Shown: positions 8,358-15,199 of the stretch, in pieces | How positions within the stretch are numbered: position 1 is the stretch's first letter | How the letters are laid out: the number at the start of each line of letters is the position of its first letter | Source of the DNA: Sphingomonas metalli | Lineage (GTDB): Bacteria > Pseudomonadota > Alphaproteobacteria > Sphingomonadales > Sphingomonadaceae | Reading direction: 5' to 3' | Assembly: GCF_014641735.1 (NCBI RefSeq) | Contig: NZ_BMIH01000004.1 | Coordinates: 298,337 to 362,336 of the forward strand | Length of the DNA stretch: 64,000 nt | Position numbers and translations under genes: made by a program | The notes under the pieces: generated by a model | What the model was told of the DNA's origin: nothing | The model's database searches: none | The model's input: the letters and a program-made list of their open reading frames with translations, nothing else

Positions 8358-9275
8358 CTACCCCGGCACCCGCCGCACCGGCGGCATCGCGTTGCAGATG
8401 TCCGCGCCGCCCGCGGGCACGACGAAGAAGGGCGGCTGGCGGTTCTCGCGCCCGGCGATCCAGGCGGTGAAGCGAGGATTGTCGGAGCGGCGATACTGGA
8501 AGCGCGGGCGACCCGCCTCCGGCAGGTCGCTGGCCAGTCGCGCGGAGGCGATCGGCGCCCGCTCCCCCTCGCCGACATAGAAGCCGAGATCGCCGGTGCC
8601 GCGCGGCAGGCTGGAGAGGCGCTCGATCCCGTCCACCACCCGGCCGACGATCGCGACATTGCGGTCGAGCGCGCGGGGACCGTGGCCGATCACCGCATAG
8701 AGTTCCGCGCCGCTGCCGGTGCTCGGCGCCAGGTCCCGTGCGACGCCGACCATGCCATAGCAGTGCGGCAGCCACTCGGTCTGGAAATTGCCGGCGAGCG
8801 GCCAGCCGTCGCGGCTAAAGCCCGCCCAGTCCGCATAGGGGTCGCGCCGCCCCAGCCGTGCGACCGCGCTGGCGCCCGCGCGCTCATATTCGGGCGGCGG
8901 ATTGGCGACGACGTCGGCGGGCAGCGGCTTCTTCTCGGTCGCATCGCCCCATTGCGCGACATAATTGTCCTGCACGCGATAGACGCTCGCCCCCGCATCC
9001 CACCAGCGCGCCGCGGCGAGCCGCCGGATGTTCGCGACATGGACCGGCGCATAGGGCGCGGCGAGCCGGATCGCGACCGTGCCGCCCCTGGCGAGGGTCA
9101 GGATCAGCATCTCGTCATCGGGGATCGTCACCCAGTCCTCGGACAGCGGATCGGCGGGCGTGGGCGCGGCGGGCGGCGCCGCCGCGGGTGCTGGCGCAGC
9201 CGCGGCCGGAGGCGGAGTCTGGGACGCGGCCTGGAGCAGCAGCGCGGCGAGGGCGGCGGCGGTCGGAGTCGGCAT
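8358..9275 (-). CDS. Cyclophilin-type peptidylprolyl isomerase
   Basis: A 305-residue protein with a hydrophobic N-terminus (MPTPTAAALAALLLQAASQ), probably an export signal, followed by a Pro/Ala-rich linker to about residue 45. The cyclophilin-like domain starts at LILTLARGGTVAIRLAAPYAPVHVANIRRLAAARWWDAG and contains the VYRVQDNYVAQWGD segment, corresponding to the catalytic strand of cyclophilins (RVIxxFMxQxGD), with the catalytic Arg present. It probably assists folding in the periplasm. The ATG at 9275 begins the signal sequence; the frame stays open upstream through the antisense strand of tRNA-Ser, which is not coding. It is the last gene of the core segment. Confidence 0.78.
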   Translation of the reverse strand: MPTPTAAALAALLLQAASQTPPPAAAAPAPAAAPPAAPTPADPLSEDWVTIPDDEMLILTLARGGTVAIRLAAPYAPVHVANIRRLAAARWWDAGASVYRVQDNYVAQWGDATEKKPLPADVVANPPPEYERAGASAVARLGRRDPYADWAGFSRDGWPLAGNFQTEWLPHCYGMVGVARDLAPSTGSGAELYAVIGHGPRALDRNVAIVGRVVDGIERLSSLPRGTGDLGFYVGEGERAPIASARLASDLPEAGRPRFQYRRSDNPRFTAWIAGRENRQPPFFVVPAGGADICNAMPPVRRVPG

Positions 9276-9363
9276 GCCCGGCAGCGTGCCGCAGTCCGCC
9301 CCAGCGCGCAACGCTTGCGCCGCGCGGCAACCCGGCCTAGGGCGCACCGTTCCAGAGCAAAGC

Positions 9364-9454
9364 GGAGCGGTGGCCGAGTGGTCGAAGGCGCTCGCCTGGA
9401 AAGTGAGTATACGGCAAAACCGTATCGAGGGTTCGAATCCCTCCCGCTCCGCCA
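9364..9454 (+). tRNA. tRNA-Ser (GGA)
   Basis: The acceptor GGAGCGG pairs with CCGCTCC. The D-arm is TGGCCGAGTGGTCGAAGGCG, the anticodon loop CTGGAAA carries anticodon GGA, a long variable arm (TATACGGCAAAACCGTA) is typical of tRNA-Ser, and the T-arm is GGTTCGAATCC. CCA is encoded at 9452-9454. An integrase gene begins 168 bp downstream, so the 3' end of this tRNA is the likely attachment site for the island. Confidence 0.96.
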
Positions 9455-9621
9455 CTTGATCGTTCCAGGCTGTCGCACACCTTCTCATTGATCGTCTCAA
9501 GTGTCTCAACTTAGGCGAAATTCAGAAGATTGAGTTTCTTGTTGTCGCATCGCAGCGCATCCAAGCTCACCTGAATTGGGGGCATTGCGTGGGCACCGGA
9601 CCTCTGCATAGTGGGGGCATC

Positions 9622-10938
9622 ATGCTCACAGATCCCCAGGTCCGGAAGGCGGTAGCCAGAGACCGCGACTACAAGCTGCCCGATTCCGGCGGGCTGCACC
9701 TCTACGTCACCAAGACGGGGCACCGGTCGTGGCGGTTCAAATACCGCTTCGGCGGCAAGGAGCGCCGCCTCGTCTTCGGGAGCTATCCCGACGTCACGCT
9801 CAAGCGCGCGCGCGAGCTGCGCGACGACGCGAAGCGGGCGCTCCGCGACGGGTTGGACCCAGGTCTTGAGTCGAAGCGGGCCCGCCTCTCGCGGCAGAAG
9901 GGACACACCAACACCTTCGAGCAATTCGCGCGCGACTGGCATGCCACGCAGGTGCCCCGCTGGAAGGATGTGCACGCGGACGACGTGATCACCTCCATGG
10001 AGCGCGACCTGTTCAAGGAGATCGGCGGCTATCCTGTCGACCAGATCGACGAGGCCTTGCTGCTGCACGCGCTGCGCAAGGTCGAGGCCCGCGGCGCGAT
10101 CGAGACCGCGCATCGCCTGCGCCAGCGGGCGGAGCGGGTGTTCAAGTTTGCGTCGGGGGAAGGCGTCAAAAACTCGAACCCCGCCGTCAACGTCAAGGAG
10201 TCCATGAAGTCTGTCCCGCCGAAGAAGCGGCGTCCAGCGCTCGTCGACGTGAAGCAGATCCGTGCCCTGATCCGGGCCAGCGACCGCGCCGCCGCCTCGC
10301 CCGTGACGCGGTTGTCGTCGCGCTTCCTCGCCCTCACGGCGCAGCGGCCGGGCATGGTCCGGAACTCGGTGTGGAACGAGATCACGGGGATCGACTGGTC
10401 GGACCCCGGCAAGCCGTCACCCGAGGCGAAGTGGACGATCCCGGCCGACAAGATGAAGCAGGAACTCGATTTGCGCGAGGACGAGGCCTTCGAGCACGAG
10501 GTGCCGCTCGCCGAAGCGGCCGTCGAGGTCCTGCGCGTCGTCCGCCGGTTCACGGGAGGTCGGGGATACATCTTCCCCGGTGGAAGGGAATCCTCGGTTC
10601 CGCTTTCGGAGAACGCGGTCGGTTACCTCTACAACCGCGAGGGATACAAGGGCCGGCACGTGCCGCACGGGTGGCGCAGCTCGTTCAGCACCGTGATGAA
10701 CAGCCGCATGGAGCGGCTCTTCCCGGGCGCCGAGAAGCTGCTGGTCGACAGGCTGGTGATCGACCTGATGCTGGCGCACACCCCCGCGGGCATGTCGGCT
10801 ACCGAGCTGATCTACAACCGAGCCGCGTATCCGGAGCGCCGCCGTGAGCTCGCGGAGGACTGGGCCTCGCTGATCCTGGAAGGTGCCGACCCGGTGGCGA
10901 GCTTGCTGGAGGGACGGCGTCGGCGCGTCGAGCGCTAG
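9622..10938 (+). CDS. P4-type tyrosine integrase
   Basis: A 438-residue site-specific recombinase. The N-terminal DUF4102-type arm-binding domain reads MLTDPQVRKAVARDRDYKLP, then DSGGLHLYVTKTGHRSWRFKY and the ERRLVFGSYPDVTLKRARELRDDA motif. A SAM-like core-binding region follows (about residues 95-180). The catalytic domain shows Arg in LTAQRPGMVRNSVW, His-x-x-Arg in PHGWRSSF, His in LAHTPAG, and a Tyr near YNRAAYPERRRE. The ATG at 9622 was chosen over an upstream in-frame GTG at 9589 because the domain starts there. It lies 168 bp from tRNA-Ser, which fits tRNA integration and excision of the island. Confidence 0.93.
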   Translation: MLTDPQVRKAVARDRDYKLPDSGGLHLYVTKTGHRSWRFKYRFGGKERRLVFGSYPDVTLKRARELRDDAKRALRDGLDPGLESKRARLSRQKGHTNTFEQFARDWHATQVPRWKDVHADDVITSMERDLFKEIGGYPVDQIDEALLLHALRKVEARGAIETAHRLRQRAERVFKFASGEGVKNSNPAVNVKESMKSVPPKKRRPALVDVKQIRALIRASDRAAASPVTRLSSRFLALTAQRPGMVRNSVWNEITGIDWSDPGKPSPEAKWTIPADKMKQELDLREDEAFEHEVPLAEAAVEVLRVVRRFTGGRGYIFPGGRESSVPLSENAVGYLYNREGYKGRHVPHGWRSSFSTVMNSRMERLFPGAEKLLVDRLVIDLMLAHTPAGMSATELIYNRAAYPERRRELAEDWASLILEGADPVASLLEGRRRRVER

Positions 10939-10966
10939 ATTCGGCGCGGGGTCTCCGTCACCACGC

Positions 10967-11653
10967 TCAGCGAGGGTTCGCGATCCAGTCCGCGACCTCG
11001 CTCTCGCGCCAGACCGAGACGTTGCCGTCCATCGGCACCTTGCCGGGAAAGCGGCCGCTCTCGATCCGCCGGTAGATGGTCGCCCGGGAAAGGCCGGTCA
11101 TGGTTTGCAGCTCTGGCATGCGGACATATCGGTCCGACTGCCGCCCGGCCTGTCCGAAACTTCCCTCCGGCCCTTCCCGCACGGGAGGAGCGGCACCATC
11201 GGCTGGCTGATCCGTGGTTGCCTCCGAGCGGATGAGCCGCTCCAGGCCGCTCCTGTCGACGAAGATCCAGTGGGTCGGGACTGCGCCTGGCTCGAATGGT
11301 CTCGACGGGTCGATGGCGCTCGACGCGAACCGTTGCTCGAAGTCGTCGATCTCCCATGCGGTTGGTGGCAACGGCGACGGGACGCTACCGCCGAACGCTC
11401 GGACATGTGTGGCGACATCCCCGGCCGCGCAGGCTTCGCCCAGCATGCGGGCGGCGCCGAGTATCTGCGAGCGCGCGGGCTCGTCCACGAAGATGGTTCC
11501 ATCCTCGTCGAAGGTCAGGGCGACGCGGTCAAGCGCATGCCCGTGACGCTGCAGGCACATTCGCGCCAAGGCGCCGATCAGCAGGACGCGTCCGGGCGAC
11601 GTCGGCATCTCCCGCCGCCAATAGTCTTCCTGCTCCATCAGACCTTGGTTCAT
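10967..11653 (-). CDS. AlpA-like DNA-binding protein with unknown N-terminal region
   Basis: A 228-residue protein. The last 55 residues (VRMPELQTMTGLSRATIYRRIESGRFPGKVPMDGNVSVWRESEVADWI) form a MerR/AlpA-type winged helix as found in prophage and island regulators. The first 170 residues are unfamiliar and contain THWIFVDRSGLERLIRSEAT. Short AlpA proteins are usually about 70 residues, so this is an extended form. AlpA in E. coli activates a prophage integrase; a role in regulating island excision is inference. It is convergent with the integrase gene (29 bp apart). The ATG at 11653 was chosen. Confidence 0.75.
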   Translation of the reverse strand: MNQGLMEQEDYWRREMPTSPGRVLLIGALARMCLQRHGHALDRVALTFDEDGTIFVDEPARSQILGAARMLGEACAAGDVATHVRAFGGSVPSPLPPTAWEIDDFEQRFASSAIDPSRPFEPGAVPTHWIFVDRSGLERLIRSEATTDQPADGAAPPVREGPEGSFGQAGRQSDRYVRMPELQTMTGLSRATIYRRIESGRFPGKVPMDGNVSVWRESEVADWIANPR

Positions 11654-12128
11654 GCCACTCTATTATAGGACGATGTCTAATATTGCGGAAACGGCGATCC
11701 TGCGGACATCGCGAGTGAGCGGATCACGGCTGTGTGAGCCTCGGACACCACGCGATCGCAGGCGAAAATTACGCCCGCACTTAATGATCGGGTCGGTCGG
11801 GTGATCCGCTGGAGCCCCCGCCGCCAGCCGGCACCGCCGCGCCTTCGACCCTACTACCCGGCGCGTCGGAAGCCCCGCCTGCTTCGGTGCCATACCGCCT
11901 GCTAGAGGCGGACATCGAACTCATGACGCGAGACGCTCGCTGGCAAGGATTGCCGGCGATCCGGGTCTATTACCGCCAATATTCGTGAAATATACCCGGC
12001 TGAGACGGTCGCCGTCCGTCAGTAGAGGAATCGAGATCGCCCGTGTGGGCGCAATGATATGGTCCGGTTCATCTCCCGTCCGTAGTCGGTGAAATCCGCG
12101 TCCTCGAAGACGATCGCGGGCTCCTGGG
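11654..12128. other. Gap with no recognisable gene
   Basis: About 475 bp between the AlpA-like gene and the frameshifted gene. Short open frames on both strands have no recognisable family, start or ribosome site. A minus-strand frame following the downstream gene (EPAIVFEDADFTDYGREM, 12045-12130) looks protein-like and could be the remnant of another small gene. Confidence 0.4.
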
Positions 12129-12507
12129 TCAGCGCGCAAGGCGCGCCTCGATCTCGGTCAGCGACATCTCGGCCCTGGTCGCGGCCCCGATCTTCCCCAG
12201 CGCGTTGCTCCGCGTCTCGACGAGCGCGTTGTGGGCTAGCCCGTGGTTCTCGGGCCGGAGCCGCTCGACCGTCTGCCTCAAGTGGGCCTTCAGCCGCTCG
12301 CTCGTCGATCACGATGAGGTGATCGAGGCCCTGGCCATCGTCGTTTTCGGCGAGAGAGCGGAAGAGATCGGATAGCGCCTGCAGGCGCAAGTCGATCGTC
12401 GCGCGGATCGGGATGCCGCACTGTTCGGCCAGCAGGACCATGACGTCGGCGGCGCTCCAAGCGTGCACGTTCATGTCGTCGGGCAGTGGCTTGCGGATGT
12501 AGCCCAT
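12129..12507 (-). pseudogene. Small hypothetical gene broken by a 4-bp duplication
   Basis: From the ATG at 12507 the frame reads MGYIRKPLPDDMNVHAWSAA and continues to about residue 70 (LDHLIVIDER). It then loses protein-like character. The next frame continues convincingly as LKAHLRQTVERLRPENHGLA to MSLTEIEARLAR and a stop at 12129. The break falls on a tandem repeat GCTCGCTC at 12296-12303; removing one GCTC unit restores a single frame of 124 residues. The joined product is helical and unrelated to families I know. It could be a true mutation, a phase-variable locus or a sequencing error. Confidence 0.55.
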
Positions 12508-12570
12508 GTGGCTTCTCCGATTAGGCGCGGGTGGCCGTGGCGCCGGGCCGCGGGGCGGCCCGGCGCTCGG

Positions 12571-13092
12571 TCAGGCGGCCTTGGCGAGTTGCGGGAGGGC
12601 GAAGACGTCACCGCGCGCGAGCTGCTCCTGCTCGAGCTGGAGCAGCCGCCGGTAGGCCCGGACGATGCCGGTCCGGCCGGCCTGGAGGCTGCGCGCCGGC
12701 GCAGTGGGCAGGTGGTTCAGCCGCAGGTCGGCATCGAACTCGAACGCGCCCATCTTGAAGTTGTCCGGGACGAGGCGGGTGGTCCGGCCGTTCGGCGTCG
12801 ACCAGAGCATGCAGTTCTCGATCGTGTAGACCTGGTCGCCGGCCGGGGCGACCAGCCCGATCAGCGGCACCTGGGGTGCCTCCTCCGTGTGGTGGATCCA
12901 GATGACCGGACGTCCGGTCGCGCGAACGCTGCCGGTGAACTGCAAGAGCTGCAGCGCGTGCGGCTCGTTGCCGCTGAGGATCAGCTCGACCTTCTCGATG
13001 AACTCCTGGTGGCGGCCGGGCGCGCCACCGAGGAGGTGGGCGACGGCGCCCATGTAGTTGGCGGCGAGCTGCTGGTCGCTGGGCTTGGTCAT
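12571..13092 (-). CDS. Hypothetical protein
   Basis: A 173-residue protein (MTKPSDQQLAANYMGAVAHL...) that I do not recognise. It is soluble and mixed alpha/beta. The central part contains RPVIWIHHTEEAPQVPLIGL and VYTIENCMLWSTPNGRTTRL; the C-terminal helix ARSLQAGRTGIVRAYRRLLQLEQEQLARGD is long and amphipathic. An ATG at 13092 follows GAACAGGAAGGAC, a good ribosome site, which supports a real gene. It is 63 bp upstream of the frameshifted gene, on the same strand, and may be co-transcribed with it. Confidence 0.6.
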   Translation of the reverse strand: MTKPSDQQLAANYMGAVAHLLGGAPGRHQEFIEKVELILSGNEPHALQLLQFTGSVRATGRPVIWIHHTEEAPQVPLIGLVAPAGDQVYTIENCMLWSTPNGRTTRLVPDNFKMGAFEFDADLRLNHLPTAPARSLQAGRTGIVRAYRRLLQLEQEQLARGDVFALPQLAKAA

Positions 13093-13572
13093 GTCGTGTC
13101 CTTCCTGTTCGAGGTTTTTTCCCCACGCTCTGCGGGGCACTTCACTGGTTGGAAAACGGGAAGTCCCGGGCGGCGCTGACGCGCGCCGTGCCGCCCCGGG
13201 CGGCGACCGCCCGAAGTTGGATTCCGTTCTTCTGACCCGAATGGTTGAGGAAAAATCCGCCAACGCGCTGGGCGCGCGTTGAGGGATAATTAGCTTTTGA
13301 GCCCGTAGGCTCCGCCGGGGCGATGCCCGAGCTGCATACCTTTTCCCCTCTACCACCTGGATCGACTGGCAAGTCGCTGTAGGGAGCGGGCCTGCGGACC
13401 CGCTGCGGCCCGCAGGCTGCCGTGCCCGTGTCCATCCGGCGCTCCGTGATTTCCAAGACACGCCACTGGGCCACGCGCTATCGAAGTGCGCGCGCGTGCC
13501 TTGTCGCCCTCCGGCCGGACCACGCTAGGCTATTAGCGCAGAGCTGCTCCACAGCGGGCGCTGCTCGGAACA
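13093..13572. other. Gap with no recognisable gene
   Basis: Roughly 480 bp. An open minus-strand frame (13142-13474) has no ribosome site or familiar sequence. A GC-rich inverted repeat with 7-bp arms (GCCTGCG and CGCAGGC) lies near 13389-13420. I see no RNA gene. Confidence 0.4.
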
Positions 13573-13588
13573 TATGCACATGTGCATA
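13573..13588. promoter_or_regulatory. 16-bp palindrome, operator-like, copy 1
   Basis: TATGCACATGTGCATA is a perfect palindrome ending 12 bp before the ATG of the kinase-like gene at 13600. The same core occurs as an 18-bp palindrome at 24299-24316, 23 bp before the histidine kinase gene. Two identical long palindromes before two related genes strongly suggest a shared regulator binding site. Confidence 0.65.
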
Positions 13589-13599
13589 GTTATTCGGTC

Positions 13600-14202
13600 A
13601 TGCGTAATGACTTCAATCAAGGTCCCCAGCGCGTGGTCGTGCCCGTCGGGCTGGACGGGCTGATCGCCGAGGCCCGCGAGGCGCGACGCCTGCCGGAGCG
13701 GGTCATGGGGTTGGAGCACTCTCTCCGCGCCGCCGCCCTGCTGGACGAGGCGCTCGCCGGCTCGTTGCCGCCGATGGTAGACCTGTCCTCATACCTGACC
13801 CGCGTGGCGTCCCTCGCGCAGATGGCGATGCCGGCATTCGGGACGGTGATGTCGGCGGTCGCGGTGCGGCGGGTCCCGTCAGGGTGGTCCCGGGCGCTGG
13901 CGGTCGCGCTTGTCGATATCCTGCGCTTCGTCGCCGCCGGGCTCTCGGCCGGCGACCGGACCGTCATCCAACTCGTGGTCGCCCGCGAGATGGAGGGGAT
14001 CGTCGTCGGCGTCGCGTGCCTGTGTCCGTTCTCCCCGCTCGCCCCCGCGCGGGCGACGCAGGGGCTTATGCGCGCGGCGGCGGTCATCGCGATGTTAGGC
14101 GGCGAGTTTCAGCGCGGCATCGAGCCGCAGCGTATGGTTTTCGGAGCCACGCTGCCGTTTCCCACTAGGCCAGGTCGCCGCCGCCGGGCGCGCAGCGGGT
14201 GA
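13600..14202 (+). CDS. Degenerate histidine-kinase-like protein
   Basis: A 200-residue protein. Its layout parallels the kinase at 23634-24275: an N-terminal helical region (LEHSLRAAALLDEALAGSLPPMVDLSSYLTRVASLAQMAM) followed by an ATPase-like region (RALAVALVDILRFVAAGLSAGDRTVIQLVVAREMEGIVVGVACL). The Asn of the N-box (ELVSNSIRHA in the other gene) is not present and the glycine box is missing. It may therefore bind a partner but is unlikely to hydrolyse ATP. The relation is by pattern only. The ATG at 13600 was chosen rather than the upstream in-frame GTG at 13582, which lies inside the palindrome. The next gene starts inside its stop codon. Confidence 0.5.
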   Translation: MRNDFNQGPQRVVVPVGLDGLIAEAREARRLPERVMGLEHSLRAAALLDEALAGSLPPMVDLSSYLTRVASLAQMAMPAFGTVMSAVAVRRVPSGWSRALAVALVDILRFVAAGLSAGDRTVIQLVVAREMEGIVVGVACLCPFSPLAPARATQGLMRAAAVIAMLGGEFQRGIEPQRMVFGATLPFPTRPGRRRRARSG

Positions 14203-14670
14203 CGGCGTCCGGAATGACCAGCCCGGCTGACGCCTTCATCGGCAGGGACCCTCCGATCGAGATCGCTTGGCGCCTGCCAGCCGGGATCGATGGCGATGGC
14301 CGGCGGCGCTTCCACGTCGCCTGCCGGACGGTGCGCGGTCGCGGGGCCGCCCGCGCGCTCGCCGTCGGCCTGGCCGCGACGGCGTGGAACGGCGAACTGC
14401 GTTTGCGGGTGGGAAGCGGACGCCCCTTCCACACGCGCGCGCTCGACGTGGAGTTCTGGCCGGACGACGCCGCCCTGCCGCGCGCCCGGCCGGACGCGCG
14501 GCAGGGCGGCCGAGGAGCGACGCGACGCCGCAGTCGCCTCGTTCCTGTCCCGGCTGCGGCCCCTGCTCGGCGAGGCCGGCGGCCGCCGGATCATCCACCC
14601 GCACGACGCCCGGGCGCTGGCGGCGCTTGCTACCCAGGCCTGCCGGGGCACGATCAGTCGGCCGTCTTGA
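14199..14670 (+). pseudogene. Hypothetical gene with a frameshift at a long hairpin
   Basis: A GTG at 14199 nested in the stop of the previous gene (GTGA) opens a frame reading PPIEIAWRLPAGIDGDG, then FHVACRTVRGRGAARALAVG and DVEFWPDDAALP. After about residue 100 this frame degenerates into Arg-rich noise. The frame one base on continues as AAEERRDAAVASFLSRLRPL and RIIHPHDARALAALATQACR, with a stop at 14668-14670. Removing one base near 14500 gives a 156-residue protein. The shift falls on the perfect 15-bp inverted repeat at 14470-14509. I do not recognise the family. Its 3' end overlaps the convergent coiled-coil gene by 17 bp. Confidence 0.55.
14470..14509. repeat. Perfect 15-bp inverted repeat inside a coding region
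   Basis: Arms 14470-14484 and 14495-14509 (CCGCCCTGCCGCGCG and its exact complement) flank a 10-nt loop. All but a few bases are G or C, so the hairpin would be very stable. It sits at the point where the reading frame of the gene changes. Confidence 0.8.
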
Positions 14671-15199
14671 ACATCATCTCGAGGCGGCGCACCTGCTCGC
14701 GCAGCTCCTGGTTCTCGGCAGCGATCCTGTCGCGGCTCTTCCTGACCTTTCCTAATTCGTCCATCGCTCGTGCGTAGCGGCGCTCGGCGAGATCCTTGTC
14801 GGCGCGCAGCTTGGCCATCGCGACGGACTCCTCGACGGCGGCCGCCGACGGCCGGGCATCCCCGCGCTTGGGCCGGTGCCACTCCGGGACTCGCCCGTGC
14901 GCCGCCTCCCACCTTGTTCGCGCTCCCGCCAGCGACGCCACGTGCCGGTCGGCGCTGGCCTTGCTCAGCGTTCCGCCGGCGGCGAGCACCGCGGACCTGA
15001 CGGCGTCGATCGTCGGCTTGGTGCCGGCCTCCACCAGATCGTTGGCGGCCCGCTCCATCGCGGTGTTGGTCGTCTCGTGGCCCTGCCGCCAGCCCTCGCG
15101 CATCTTCTCGCCGGGGCCGGCTGGCCTGTGCTTGACCTCGACCCGGCGTGCAGCGCGCGTTCCGGTCACGCGCTTCCCCTTGCTCGTTTGAGTGCTCAT
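14654..15199 (-). CDS. Coiled-coil protein, TnpC-like
   Basis: A 181-residue protein. A basic N-terminus (MSTQTSKGKRVTGTRAARRV) is followed by a helical region with TIDAVRSAVLAAGGTLSKASADRHV, resembling a small helix-turn-helix. The C-terminal half is a continuous coiled coil (MAKLRADKDLAERRYARAMD, then KSRDRIAAENQELREQVRRLEMMFK). Its ATG lies in the stop of the 782-residue recombinase (ATGA). In Tn554-type elements a short coiled-coil TnpC follows recombinases TnpA and TnpB and affects transposition orientation and frequency. The analogy is based on order, size and coiled coil, not on clear sequence identity. Confidence 0.65.
   Translation of the reverse strand: MSTQTSKGKRVTGTRAARRVEVKHRPAGPGEKMREGWRQGHETTNTAMERAANDLVEAGTKPTIDAVRSAVLAAGGTLSKASADRHVASLAGARTRWEAAHGRVPEWHRPKRGDARPSAAAVEESVAMAKLRADKDLAERRYARAMDELGKVRKSRDRIAAENQELREQVRRLEMMFKTAD

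Noticed and set aside
11921..12139. 72-codon minus-strand open frame after the frameshifted gene
   Set aside because: Arg-rich, in the wrong frame relative to the protein-like stretch EPAIVFEDADFTDYG, with a TTG-only start.
13142..13474. 110-codon minus-strand open frame
   Set aside because: No ribosome site, low-complexity composition and no resemblance to any family.
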